64,000 nt of DNA from Anisakis pegreffii (Eukaryota; Nematoda; Chromadorea; Rhabditida; Anisakidae): assembly GCA_035041965.1 (NCBI GenBank), contig JAPYMA010003046.1:1-64000 (forward strand), read 5' to 3'. Position 1 is the stretch's first letter; the number at the start of each line of letters is the position of its first letter. Below, in pieces: positions 47,101 to 59,321 of this stretch. The notes below the pieces were generated by a model, which saw only the letters and a list, made by a program, of their open reading frames with translations, was not told the DNA's origin and made no database searches. The translations under genes and the position numbers were made by a program.

Positions 47101-50100
47101 TTAATTTCATTTATTTCAAACAGACGATAGCAATGGTTGTTCTGCTTTTATTTTTGTTCCTAGTTATTAATATTCATCCGATGGATTCTGCTCTGATTAA
47201 CTCGCATAATTATCGTTTGAAGTATTATTCGGGATGTGTGCATGATCAAACAAACAACCGTTCATATCTGTTTAGTAATATAATAGTATTGATGATGATT
47301 TTAGACGATGTGTCTTCTGTTATTGCCGCCGTATGCGATGAGCTATGGTTTTTGGATAATAATTGGTTACGAGATTTCACCGTTACTGATGAATGCGTTA
47401 ACGGCAGCTGGGGACGGCATGGATTATGCATCAATTTACAGTTGGGATGTGAGTTCATCATTTGCAAAACTCTGCCTCAGTCTAAAGGGGATCACGAATT
47501 TCATAAAGAATTTGGGAATTTCAGCAGCTCGGTCGTATTCTAACGTTGATGGCTGTATCGGGTGTGGTATACTGGGCTGTTCTGATGGCGATACAAACCC
47601 GACGCATCGCACGTTTCTTTCATGCACTATGGCGCATTCCGTATCGTTCATCATCCGTCAGTGATGAGGTTGTCTATTTGTTTGGCAATCGTATTCGTGG
47701 CTATTGAACTGTTCAGTTGAAGAATGGTGATATTAAAATAATGATAATAGTGCTTATCTAAAAATGTTGTTAGTGTCACTGTTAGTATTGCCGTTAAAGA
47801 CTGACGTTTTAGGAGAACAACAACGATGAGGAAGATGTTGACGTTCGTCAAGAGCGTGATCTCGTGAATTCAGCAAGCAGTGATGACTTCGTGTTATCGG
47901 TTCACAATCTCAATAAATACTATGGTAAATTGCATGCCGTTAAAAATTTAACGTTCGGTGTTCGAGCCGATGAGTGTTTCGGTTTACTTGGTAAGTGCAC
48001 TTACTTCATAGTTTTGGTTGGTCTCATGAATAAGTCCCCAATTAGATAATTGTCGTTCCTTTGTTTCAATGAAAAATTTCATCGCAAAATATGACCGAAG
48101 GGAGTATTAATTCATGTCTGCGCTTCATTTATCACTATACGTTTTCATTCCATAGTGTAAATTGTATTTTGAGGGATGAGTGCGTTTTTTTTTTTCGTTG
48201 AAGAATATTGTAAAAATAAGTATTTGTTCATATGAATATCATGCACTGAATTGAAAAGGTGAACTGTCAACTGCTTCTATAAGTATAACTCTTCAAGCCG
48301 CAACTTATGCTTCAAATCACTTGCAGCAATGTTTATCAATAATTTCAATTTTGAATGATGATAACAGATTAGAATCGTTGATAATGCAGGCATAAATGGT
48401 GCTGGTAAAACGACAACATTCGATATGTTAACCGGTATATCAATACCCGATAGTGGCACTGCAGCGATCGATGGCCGTTCCATCAATCAGCGACAGGTTC
48501 GGAGATCTTCTTATTGTTATATGTTGATTATTACTGTTGTCAGTTTCGTATCGTTGATTGTTTGAACATATTTAATGGTTTGGTTTAATGGTGATACTTA
48601 GTACTGCTTGACTACACCAGTGAATTTTGAAAAAGATGATGATTTGACTGGAATTGATTTCGAGTAGTTTCACTCATCAGTCAATTACAGATAATCGGTT
48701 TTTGTCCGCAATTCGATGCTCTGTTGGGATGTTTGACTGGTCGTGAAACTCTCTCGGTAATGGCGTCACTGTGTGGTTTTGCTGATGTTAGTAGTCGCGT
48801 TGATACTGTTTTGGATGCAGTTGCGTTAAAACCTCAAGCGAATCAGCTTATTAAAAGTTTCAGGTTGTTTGTCTAATTTATATTCGTTGTTTGATTTCAT
48901 TTCATGGTGATATTTATTGAGTAGTTCAATCACCGGTTAACATTTCATGTTGGATGAAACAATCATTATCAGTTGTGTGTTGATATAATGAACAATGGTT
49001 GCATCCATTAGTGATGAGGATAATGTGTCCTATTGAAAGATCGTAATGGTGTTTTTCGTCACCAGATAAGTTGATAGAATAACGATACTGCCAATAGTAA
49101 CTGTGGTAGTAATGCTACCAGTAATAGTAACAGTAAAATTTGTAGATAGAAAAGTAACGAAATTAGAGAAATTTTAGCGGTGGACAACGTCGTCGTTTGA
49201 GTGTAGGCTTAGCGTTGATCACGCAAGCGCGACTGATTATCTTGGACGAGCCGACGGCAGGAATCGATCCGAAGACAAGACGTCAGATCTGGGATCTGTT
49301 GAGTGCAATGCGTGAGCAACGGTGTGCGATGTTGTTGACATCGCACAGTATGGATGAGTGCGAAGTGCTGTGCACGAGAATTGGCATTATGCATAGCGGG
49401 TGCTTGGTTGCGATCGGAAGTGCGCAGCATATCAAATCGAGGTGATCGTTTCACTTTGATTTGACACTGTTTTTACTGGTCATTGTTGGATCGGTCATTT
49501 GGGCTGCGAGTTCAGTGTTGTTTCCAACTTCGTAGACAATCATCAAACATCATTTCTGATTTGAAGATTCATTCTGATAGACAGTCATCTAGCGATTATA
49601 ACGTAGTATTTTTCGACGATTTCTATGATGTAGTTGATTGCTCTGTTGTGTCCATTTTAAGCACTTCCATGAGCCGAAAGTTTCATTTCATTCTTTTTTT
49701 TAGTAGAATCCAAATTTTCTGGTTGAGAAAGTCAAAATAGTTGCTTATCGTTTGTACAGGTATGGAGAAGGATATACACTAACGTTTACAATAACGGATA
49801 GTTCGCTAGGGGATGATCTCGTCAATGAAGTGCGATCTGTATTTCCGAATGCTGTTTTAAGAACAATACAAAATTCAACACATATGGTTTGGCATCTTAC
49901 TAGGTCGGATAGTGACAGGTGACTCGATTTTATTTGCTTTATCATTTTTGATGTTAATCGGTGGGAACCACTATTTGTCAACCGATATCAGTTGTTGTTA
50001 CTCTTAAAAAAGAGAAACTTAAAGGAGCGCTGAGTGTCTCTCTTTTTAATCACTCACTGAAAAGACGATCGCTGTCCCTTCTTGACGCATATCAAGCACT

Positions 50101-50386
50101 TGGTCAATATCAGTTTTCGTTTTAGTATCTCCCAAATACTAGCGACCACAATCACAATACTGATAACTTTAAATGAACAAACTAATATTTCAGATGGTCA
50201 GAGCTGTTCGCAAAAGCACGTAATTTAGCTGATTCGAAGTCTTGGATAACGGATTATTCTTTGGCACAAGCAACCTTAGAAGAAGCATTCTTAAGGCTAT
50301 CTCAAGCGAATGAGAGCGATGTTGCTCAACAGACCGTTGTGAGTATTACACCCAGTTCAACGTCACCTCGTGCCGATGGATTGTAA
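37321..50386 (+). CDS. Full-length ABCA-family ATP-binding cassette transporter (CED-7/ABCA-like)
   Basis: A full transporter assembled from about 30 exons, roughly 1,700 aa, close to the length of nematode CED-7. Exons with consistent phases: 37321-37455, 37797-37945, (38034-38604, unresolved), 39055-39284, 39481-39675, 39985-40107, 40413-40554, 40667-40783, 41027-41199, 41581-41781, 41991-42281, 42693-42843, 43400-43553, 43891-44021, 44322-44420, 44507-44598, 44861-45037, 45198-45373, 45452-45599, 46083-46261, 46592-46743, 46904-47060, 47305-47448, 47525-47668, 47813-47990, 48390-48496, 48691-48863, 49178-49441, 49760-49918 and 50194-50386 (TAA). Domain order is TMD1, NBD1, regulatory linker, TMD2, NBD2, which is diagnostic of ABCA. 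By family knowledge these proteins move phospholipids or sterols across membranes, and CED-7 acts in apoptotic-cell engulfment. Orthology to CED-7 rather than to other nematode ABT proteins is not decided here. The ATG at 37321 is chosen because [18 protein letters not shown] is the usual ABCA start. Confidence 0.93.
41581..43553 (+). other. ABCA nucleotide-binding domain 1
   Basis: The domain is spread over four exons. [19 protein letters not shown] opens it. Walker A is [13 protein letters not shown] (about 42001-42040) and the Q-loop is [10 protein letters not shown]. The signature is LSGGMKRKL, Walker B with D-loop is [16 protein letters not shown], and the H-loop is [19 protein letters not shown]. 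All catalytic residues are present. Between KADI (exon ending 42281) and LSGG (exon at about 42693) the usual spacing is about three residues longer than the join I can support. The exact acceptor, or a micro-exon within the 410-nt intron, is unsettled. An acidic run ([16 protein letters not shown]) precedes the domain. Confidence 0.92.
43142..43159 (+). repeat. G-rich tract in the NBD1 intron
   Basis: The run is ggggg a ggggg a gggggg, on the sense strand within the intron between 42843 and 43400. It stands out in an AT-rich intron and could form a G-quadruplex in DNA or pre-mRNA. Confidence 0.7.
43891..47668 (+). other. ABCA linker and second transmembrane half
   Basis: The linker closes with [19 protein letters not shown], the conserved ABCA segment after NBD1. 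The second half starts [15 protein letters not shown] and then [20 protein letters not shown]. The extracellular part carries [12 protein letters not shown] and [13 protein letters not shown]. The TM bundle includes [54 protein letters not shown] and [16 protein letters not shown], ending with [17 protein letters not shown]. The exon ending 45037 (phase 1) joins directly to the one starting 45198. An open stretch at 45093-45150 between them would break the frame and is left out. Confidence 0.88.
47813..50386 (+). other. ABCA nucleotide-binding domain 2 and C-terminus
   Basis: An acidic linker ([16 protein letters not shown]) leads into [19 protein letters not shown]. Walker A is [11 protein letters not shown], the Q-loop is [10 protein letters not shown], the signature is [15 protein letters not shown], Walker B is [17 protein letters not shown] and the H-loop is [18 protein letters not shown]. 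After the NBD come [14 protein letters not shown] and, in the last exon, [19 protein letters not shown], the conserved ABCA C-terminal motif. A short Ser/Thr tail follows to the TAA at 50384-50386. Both NBDs appear catalytically complete. Confidence 0.94.
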
Positions 50387-52984
50387 AAGTTTATTGTTAA
50401 ATTGGAAATTGATCGATTGATTTGATCGGTTTTCGATTGCTTGGGGAGAGTATTGTTCGTTTAGATCTTTTGTCATTATAGTGTTAGCAGAGATTGCTTC
50501 GCTGTGTTGTGTTGAAGTTTCGTTATTGATGCGAATGCTTATTGATGTTCTGTGATTTTACTCGTTAAGGGCATTAAGAATGACTTGTAAAGCTGATGAT
50601 CGGCAACATTTACAAAGAGGAGAGATTCGCGATTGTAATTTTAGTAATAGTAACGTTGCTTCAGATGGTCAGAGCCGTTTGAAAAGTTGTTATTTGGCTA
50701 AGAGATTATCATGGATAAGTGTGATTACCTCTTAAGCCGACCCTTTGGAAACGGCATAGTTTTGTTAATTCAATCTTAATGCTCTGTTGTGTTTACGTGC
50801 AACGAATGAGTTTTGTAATATATTAGTGAAACATAAGAACCTTTTTCTACTTAACGGGATATGATGTTATATAATTGTATATACTTTTCTGTTATCTGTC
50901 ATGCGACTTAGGTTTTTTTCTATTGACTTCTCGAATCTCATGCAAAACTTTCAAGGGATTTTGTTGTAGCCGCTTCAACTGAATTAAAATTTAAATTTTT
51001 TGGATTTTTAAACATCAATCGAAAGCGATGTTTTAATTGAAAACATTATGCATTTAATTTCTCAAAATTGATGTTTGGAACTAGGTGTGCATTTGCTTAT
51101 CATTGCACAACGCTTGAAACTTTATTATTTGTCATAGGAAATGAGCAGATCATTTTGCGGTTGTCAGAAATAAATTGAATAATGTGTTTTTAGGTATAGG
51201 TGTATATATGTGAACTCTGTTTTCACTATCGTTGTTTTGCTAAGAATTCTGTGAAGCTTGGAAATACGCGAAGCTGATTGTTGGTTTATGATTCGAAGTG
51301 TGCTGATTGTATGATTGACAGCTGGAGTCACTCACACCGTCAGTACAGTTCGAATATGCAGAGAGAGCTTAATTTTTTTAGTAATTGATGATTATGTGGA
51401 ATTTTGATATGCTTTTATGTGTATACGTTGACATTCACTTCATTCTCTTTTGTGAGAATTATTCTCATTGGTTTTTGTTGTTATTGTTTTTTCTTCGCGT
51501 AATTTTCTTCTCTCAATTGATATTCCACGTTCTCTTCGAGACTTTCTTGTAAATACACTAATAATGTTCTTTTATTTATTTTTCTATTTCATTCTACTGA
51601 TAATGTTCGATAAAATATCTTCGGAGTTCGATGAGCAAATGGTTCGTTTTAACTTCACAGAACCTTCACCATCACATAGAGAGTGTTCATTTTCGTGCTG
51701 ATCTCTGTTGCTGAAATTTTGATTGGAACTAATTTGTAGCTGAAAATGATTAGAATTTGTACAACGAGAGAAATTTGACGTTTCATTAAGCCATGCTCTT
51801 TTGTCCATATTCCTTCATCTGTGATCCATCGGAACATGAATCTTTTTTTTCTAGGAAAACCCTCATTTAATGGCTATATATCTTCGAACGTGGGCTTCCA
51901 AATTTTTGTGATTCTCTATCCGATCCAGTTTGGACGTTGAAGTAATGCAATTATGTCATAATTTTGTGGAACAGAACTTTTTTTGTTCAAATGTTAGCTA
52001 GTGTTTTTGCGAATCCCTTATCAATCCAATTGAATTCGTTCTGTGATGAAGTAATTTTTTGCCATGTATGGTGATGAGCGTTAATGACACAGTAATTTAA
52101 CTAATTTAAAATTCATGTTAGTGATTGGATTTGAGAAACTGAATTCAATGAGTTATTTTAATTGCGGATTTCTTTGTCATTCCATCTCAGAAGATGATAA
52201 TTAGCAGAAGAATAATTTACAATGCGCTTTTTCAGCCTTTCCGAACATCACATCTCGCTGTGCATGGAAATGCACACCATGCAATTGGTGTTCATGGAAC
52301 CTCTCTTTTCAATTTAGCAACAATTCATGCAATCACAAAACAGCACATGCCTTTGTTGTCATCGTCATCACCTCTCGATGAATTCAATCCATTTTGCTTT
52401 TTATTTTTGAAGTTTTCTTGTGCTGAATTATTGTACTGCGTTTGAAGAAGACAACTGGACTTGGTATCACTTCATTACAATATCACTGCATTACGACCAG
52501 AAATATGCTACTGTTTTGCAAGGATGCATTTGTAAGGAAACGAGATTGAATTGAAAAGTGTCGTTTGGTTGATTAATTGACGAAGGAAGATTTACGAGTG
52601 GAGAATAAATTGAATTTGAGTGCTTGATTGAGATGCAAGTAGAGAATAATAGGGCAGTAGTGATGATATGGTTAGCATGCGACTGGGGACAAATGTGCAG
52701 TGAGTGCATCCGTATAAGAGCATTTACTGCTTGATTCTTAATCGTATATATTGATGTTTGCGAGTTGAGATGCGTACCGTTGTGAGCATTATGTCAGTTT
52801 ATTAATCACGTCAACACATCGAACTTTACTCATCAACAATTGTTCATATTCAAGTAAACGTTTCAATCGTGATGAGGCGAGTGACGATTCCTTGAACTTT
52901 GCCACTAGAATTCAGACTATTCTCAGAGGTCCAAGCCCTTCTCCTATTTTGAAAATCTTGACCGTGTCACTGATCTACAATTTC
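50387..52984. other. 3' flank of the ABCA gene, no gene seen
   Basis: AT-rich sequence that contains the last-exon remnant and probably the 3' UTR. An AATAAA lies at about 51168, which is far if it serves the transporter. A 77-codon hydrophobic ORF at 51468-51701 and short ORFs at 51584-52445 have no recognisable motif. Confidence 0.4.
50650..50765 (+). pseudogene. Decayed duplicate of the ABCA last exon
   Basis: Starting at ttcagatggtcagagc (about 50661) the sequence repeats the acceptor and start of the real last exon (ttcagatggtcagagctgtt at 50190). It then stays alignable: atttggctaagagattatca, tggataagtgtgattacctc, ccctttggaaacggcat against atttagctgattcgaagtct, tggataacggattattcttt, accttagaagaagcat. 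Indels and in-frame stops make it non-coding. It lies about 270 bp past the stop codon. Confidence 0.65.
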
Positions 52985-53170
52985 CTATTTGGTATTCGCT
53001 GCCAATGAAGTGATAACCACCAGTTTATTCTGATCACCACTACAACGTACATCATTAATACCAAAAACTCTCTCCACAATCTCTTTCCCATCTCCCTGAC
53101 TATGTTTTTTCCTCAGTCCAGTCATAAAATCTTTGAAATTGTGACGTTTCGAACGGAAACCATATGAATT
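52985..53170 (-). other. Unrecognised ORF with coding-like composition
   Basis: On the minus strand an open frame reads SKRHNFKDFMTGLRKKHSQG and then GKEIVERVFGINDVRC, ending at a stop at 52985. The residue mix resembles a real C-terminal exon more than its neighbours do. No ATG opens the full frame (the first is MTGLRKK), and there is no AG acceptor between the upstream stop and the frame. It may be an exon fragment or chance. Confidence 0.2.
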
Positions 53171-55140
53171 CAACGTTTCAATGACATATTACAATAATAA
53201 TACTGCAAATTGGTGTTATTTGCGGTGAATACTAAAAATTCGACAAACTCACTTGAATAATACTTCGGTCAAACAATGATGCATTATTAAGTCTGGTTGT
53301 GAGTTTTCAATTGATATTTGAATACTTCAACGGTTGTAACTTTGAACATATTCATTAATTTGTACTTTTTTTGTTATCTCTTCGTTTTTTTTAGAATTGA
53401 AATCGTTATGTGAACTAAAAATAGGATCGTTAATGATGTGAATTTTTACAAGCACCTTGCAAGCATAGAACCGCTGTTAGCTCTAATAGATTGTTGAAGA
53501 TGCTTATTGGGCTAATAGTGACACTTCAAATTGATGTGTTGAAAGTGCTCATCCGTATGACATTTTTCGATTCGTTGATCTATTCTACTGGATTGATAAT
53601 TATAATGATGTAGAATTTAGTTTTCGATTGATGGTTTCATCTAATAATTCATTACATTTTCCGAAGTCAATCATTTTGATCTAATAACGTTTATTTATTC
53701 AATGCATGGCGGTGTTTTGTAGACAAGCAATGGACATTACAAAATATCTTGTTATTGAAATAGTAATTGGTTTACTTGGAATGTTATCGAAAGGAACAAA
53801 GTCAAACAATTGATTTCAATCGAATAGATACGCACATCTGGGGCATTATTGAGGCATTAATGCTTGCTATTGTATTGTATAATTACAATTATAATTAAAT
53901 GCATCAAATGCACGAAATTAATTGGAATTAAGTGAGTACGGTTTATTGTGAGGCATGGATCAATTACTGAATGTCTGCTTGAAACATAGCTTTTGCACAT
54001 AACAATCACTTCTGCCTTCAAGAGGAAATTTCACTTCGGCACTGCTGCAACAATTTCTGTTTCAATTAAGTGAATGAATTCCTCGTATCTTCATTTCCTA
54101 ATTGATTGTCCCTTCTGTGATCCATCCAGCTACCAATTTTAACAATGCTCCCTCCTTATATGGCATAATCTGCAGACACACTCCGCAGATCCTAATCATT
54201 TGCATTCGTTGTCTTCTTATATTTGCAATTATGATCACTCAATGGTAGGCGTACACAAATAGTGAGTTGTAAACAAACTTATAGTTAATAGAAACGACCC
54301 CAGAAAACTGATATGGATGTGTTGTCTATCTAGCCCGAGGTAAGTATCAATCGAATATATGCTCCAATATGCCATCAACAATCCATTAATATTCATCAAA
54401 TTCGTCATTATTAATTTCGTTAGACTTATGATGTGTGTAAGTGATCAAGTCTGTTCCAAACGCAACATCGAGTATCGGATGCATCTGTAATGCTTTCACG
54501 AATGTTCTGCACGAGCAACAACGATAATTTTGTAATGCTGATTTCATAGTGTCATAAGTTCATAATTTTGCAATTGCATTACACTTTAATTGATTGATTA
54601 CGTAACATCAGCTGATTGACTGTATTTGTTGGATTTACTATGTGAATCACGTGAAGACCAACATATGAGCATGTTCACCATACCCTAAAAGCACGATTAC
54701 TATGGTCATTTAATGTTTCGATTTTATCAAATTGCCCAATGTATTCATGAATAGAAATTGTCTAAATCAGATTGTTCTGAATAAAAGCACACAAAAAATG
54801 CCCTCTAAGAAGCTTTCCAAAGGAGACTCAGATGTTGAAAACACAAGGAATGCATGATTCGTTTATGCTAAACACATAAAAGATTTTGCGCAATGTCAAT
54901 GAAATATTCTTCAATAAACATTCTTCAAATGCATTATCCATTTCAGTTCACATCAAATCGATTCGCTTTGCTGCGATGAGAATCAATCGTTTATCCACTT
55001 AGAATTATTATGGGGTACTTTCAGTGGGTCGAAAATATTCGAGACAATCGCTAGACTGTAGCAATCGTTCGTTGATATGTTAAAGTTCCATGATATGGAA
55101 TTTTTTGGAAATGATACTGAATCGTTTCCAAAATGATACA
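53171..55140. other. Intergenic AT-rich sequence
   Basis: No ORF, repeat or RNA feature I can support. Confidence 0.45.
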
Positions 55141-55182
55141 ATTCAGTATCCTGGATTGTGCAGGTAATCCAGGATACTGAAT
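55141..55182. repeat. Perfect 17-bp inverted repeat (hairpin)
   Basis: Arms attcagtatcctggatt and aatccaggatactgaat are exact inverse complements with an 8-nt spacer (gtgcaggt). The right-arm string gatactgaatcgt also occurs just upstream at about 55113-55125, so the hairpin arose beside a related short repeat. It could be a small foldback relic or a short hairpin RNA. Confidence 0.75.
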
Positions 55183-58100
55183 CGTACTCAAATATTTGTT
55201 GCCGTGAGTAAAATTAAAATTGATCGCATTTCGTTGTTCCATTCTATTTTTCACAATTCTCTCGGATATTTTTCTGGCTTAGCGCAGTTATTTGTTTCGA
55301 ATTACAACCAATAATCTTGTTGAATAATTTCAATAAAATTTCTTTCAATAAAAATTCAATAGTTCACTAAAAATTCTTCGAATGCATTACCCATTTGAGT
55401 TCACATCAAATCGAGTTCACTTTTCAGATCCAATTCACTTTTTTCACTGGCAAATAGTTTATTCATTTCGAATATTGCGTTGTTTAATTATTGCATCGGC
55501 GAAACAGTTTGCAGCAATTCTCTTATTCACTGCGGTTATTTTTTTTACGATGCTCTTAGAATTTTGCAGTCATTCATTAATTTAACTTACTATCAATCTA
55601 TAATAACACTGAAGTAATCATAAGTGGATGCGTCATTTTTTGATATTTTGAGTTTTTTATCGATCAAACTTCAAGTCATTTTTCCGTTTCTTGCTCTTTT
55701 TTCACTTCTCAAGATGTTTTCAAAAATTATATGTGTATTGTTAAGAAGGTGGTGAACATGTATTAGATTATCGAATTCAACAACATGAATCAATCGCTCT
55801 GAACGATTTCTCCAAAAACTTTCTTGATTGCTTCACGAACATCTGACGATGGTGGAAGTTTTTTTCTCTCTCACATCGTTCCTAATTATTTCTTTTTCAC
55901 AAACACTGAAAGATTCACCAAAAACGCCTTGATTTTATCTGATCATATTAAAAAAATTCAATTCTTCGAATTCTCAGCTGAGACTGTGTTGAATCAAACG
56001 GAACTTCCATCGATATCTTTCGTCAGTTTCGAAAAATGATTCAGTTCAATCTTATTTCGTTGAATTTTACTGTGATTCGGTGTGATTTTTGCGAGCAAAT
56101 ATTCTCTGAAACAAGTATCTCTTTGAAAATTTGCCTCTAAGCATTCAAATGTGATGAACATCTTTCTGTGGTTGGATTTTAGCTATACTGCCGTGTGATC
56201 GATGACCAGTGATGCTCATAAGAATTTGCTGAAATACTAAACATAACGAATGAATAAATGATGTATTCACTGCTATCATTTCATTTTGCTGCTTACTATT
56301 GTAATGACAGTGAAAAGTACTTACTTGAGATACTTGGCTTTTACCGCACTACTTTTCATGATTATATGATGATGCTTGGTTGATATTCTTGTGCATGATT
56401 ATTGCAGAATTGGACTCAATCGAGCACTTTTATTTTTCAGTTTCAATGGTTGAATAAAGCCACTCTGCTGGCGAGTATTGGTGGTAAATTGATGACGTTC
56501 ATTCGCTCTTTTATTCGATTCGTTTGATGTGAATCGTATGAAAGATCTAAAAGATTCTATGCGCTGATCAAATGAAATATTCTCTTCTAATTGCTACATC
56601 CAATGGTTTCTTTGCTTTTAAAAAACAGTCATGATCCATAATATTTCATCATTTATTGCAGTCATTTGAGCGCTGTGCATACGCATTCACTGCTTTGAAT
56701 TCTCTGCAGATTTCGTTTTGCTCAGTAGAATAACAGCAAATGGAGATTTTCAGAAAATGCAAAAAAGTATTGAACCAAGAACGTTACAAATCGAGAACAC
56801 TGATTTTGAGTGTTTTGGTGTGATAATTAAATTCATTTCTCTAAGTCGAGAAAATATCCGTCAACGGAGTGGATCATTAGGAATAATCGTATTGCTTAGC
56901 GATAAAATTTGAAGTGTTAAATATGTCAGGCAAGATCAGTGTCTGTTTTAAATTGGTTGATGCACAATTGGAATGATTTATGGAGCGATAGTGCATTGCT
57001 AACCCGTCACAAGAACGACACTGAAAACTTTCTATCATCTATCGCAACACCGAAACTCAGAATCAAGTGCAAACGCCATTCGTAAATTCAATAAAACTCG
57101 TATGCAATATTGAAAAATCATTAAATATTCATTCATTACGGTGAATTGGTTTTCTCTATATTGAAGTTATGAATTGCATTTTAAAATTCCATCAACTTGC
57201 CTCATTTAACAAATATTTTCGAAATATTTGTCTTCCGTACAGCTATTCACTAGAGCAGTTGTTTTCACATCAACGCTCATCGCATATGCAGCGCAATTCC
57301 TCAAAAATATCAATTTTGAATTGAATGACCGAAAACATTCGAAATTCACACATAAACAATCGAATGCCTATTTCGTTTCCGAAAATATTGGGTGTTAGTT
57401 CTAATCAGTAATCGCTAGTCTCGTAACTATTTTAAATTATTCAAATTATTCGAAGTCAATTTCAAGCGATACTCCGTTAGGATGAGAATGAAGTTGGTGA
57501 AAAAAAATTTGAAAAATTACACGCGATTTAGAGGAAATTCCTTTTTGATAGCTGGAGGGATCTGGTGAAGCATAAAGAATAGACTGCAATTGATAGCGCA
57601 CACATGTTTGATTTTGACACGCATATATCACAATAATGTTTTCAATGAAAATGACAATATGCGGAAATAATTATGCAAAGGAGAGGTGATATTTTCCAAG
57701 TGAATGACATTAAATGCTATATTAAAGGACATTGTGTGCAAGTGTGTTATAGATTAATGAATAGAATATATGCATACACGTTTATATTGAACATTTTCTT
57801 GTGCCCTGTCGCGTTATACCCTGAAATTATGGGTCATTAAAGTTTTAGATTACAATATTGAAAAGCAATTTTTGTGTTCAGTCGAGCAAAATCGAATCTC
57901 AGTGATTGCTTCACAAATAATAATATAACATATTTACACTCAAATTTACATAATTTATCAAATCATCCCACTAACCATGCATCAATCAAATCAGTGTGTT
58001 TTTTAGTTTAAAATTTCTACAGCAAATCAACCTCTCAAACCTTATATACTCACCATTTTAGCAGTCTTTTTTAATGCCTCCCATTGTGTTTCCAAATCTC

Positions 58101-59275
58101 ACGCAATATTATTCGGTGCTTATATTGCAAGATCCATTCCTACGACACCATAATAACCATTCAAAAAATTTTTCGAATGCATTCGTTGCTCGCAGATTTT
58201 GCTTGCAACTCATAAAATGCACCAAGTACACAGATGTATCCATTCAAATTTTATTGTGATCCGTAGACATTAGGCTCAGACTTACTCTTAGGCTTATGCT
58301 TGGGCTTGTTCGCATGCTTACGTCAGACGTAGGCAGATGGGTGCAGAAATCATAGAGCTGCTTGCAACTTACTAGAAATCAATTTGCTTGCTAGAAATCA
58401 AGCGGGTGTATCTTAATGATTGCCAGTTTTATTCAGTCCTAACGGCAGGTTTCTTTCCAAGATATCTCGATATGATTGATAGTATCAGGAGCAATTGAAA
58501 TTTGCTAATGTATCTGAAAGAAACAAGCTCATTTTGTATCGCTCTGCAATGTCCGACTATTCCTCTTCGACCACTAAAACAATATTCTTCAAAGTAGTTC
58601 AGTTTCAATTTTGCTGTATTTCAATTCTCAGTTCTCCATCGAACAATGAACTGTACAGTGGAATAAATATGTTTGAGGGATGCTGATTGGAAAATCTATT
58701 ATTTTCGAATGTTTCTTTAGCATTTTTAATTTGGATAATGATCTTCGAACATGTATGTAAGTTGTTCGTTAAATTGTGATGCTCAGCGGTTTGAGTAATT
58801 AGATTTATTTCTGCCGAAAAATGGTGTAGAAAGACATGAAAATGGAGCAATGAAATTCCAGAATACTATCGGGTGGTATAAAGTTGTGATTTATACCATA
58901 CAAAGTGCAACTGCGTTGCGATAAATTAGTTTCGTTTACTAGAAAGCATTCGGAAGTGAACGGCATTAATGAGGAAAGAAAAATATCGTGATGAATTACA
59001 ATCAATTTCGGATTATTTGCATCGTATCATTCGAATTCGAGCGTTCTTCTGAAGACACGATTCTATTGACCGAGTCAACGAATGAATGCATTCATGTATT
59101 CGCCTCACAAACGAGTGTTCCGCATCACAAAGTAAATTAATCTGCATATGCTTATGGCTAGTCGGAAATATGTTTTTTTTTTTCAATTTTCACCTCATTT
59201 TCTGAACTGCTAAATAATTTTTAAAGTGATTTTCCATAGTTTACTTCGCATTTCAATCGAATAAGCAAGCATCGT
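55183..59275. other. Intergenic AT-rich sequence
   Basis: About 4 kb with only short ORFs (60-80 codons) on both strands and none with a domain. Near 58266-58330 there is a short imperfect repetition (ggctcagactta, ggcttatgctt, gggcttgttcg). I see nothing else. Confidence 0.4.
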
Positions 59276-59321
59276 CCACCACAGGATTCCAACAATAAGC
59301 ATTATTGGAATCCTGTGGTGG
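59276..59321. repeat. Perfect 17-bp inverted repeat (hairpin)
   Basis: Arms ccaccacaggattccaa and ttggaatcctgtggtgg are exact inverse complements around a 12-nt spacer (caataagcatta) that can pair further internally. It is unrelated in sequence to the hairpin at 55141 but has the same arm length. Confidence 0.75.
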
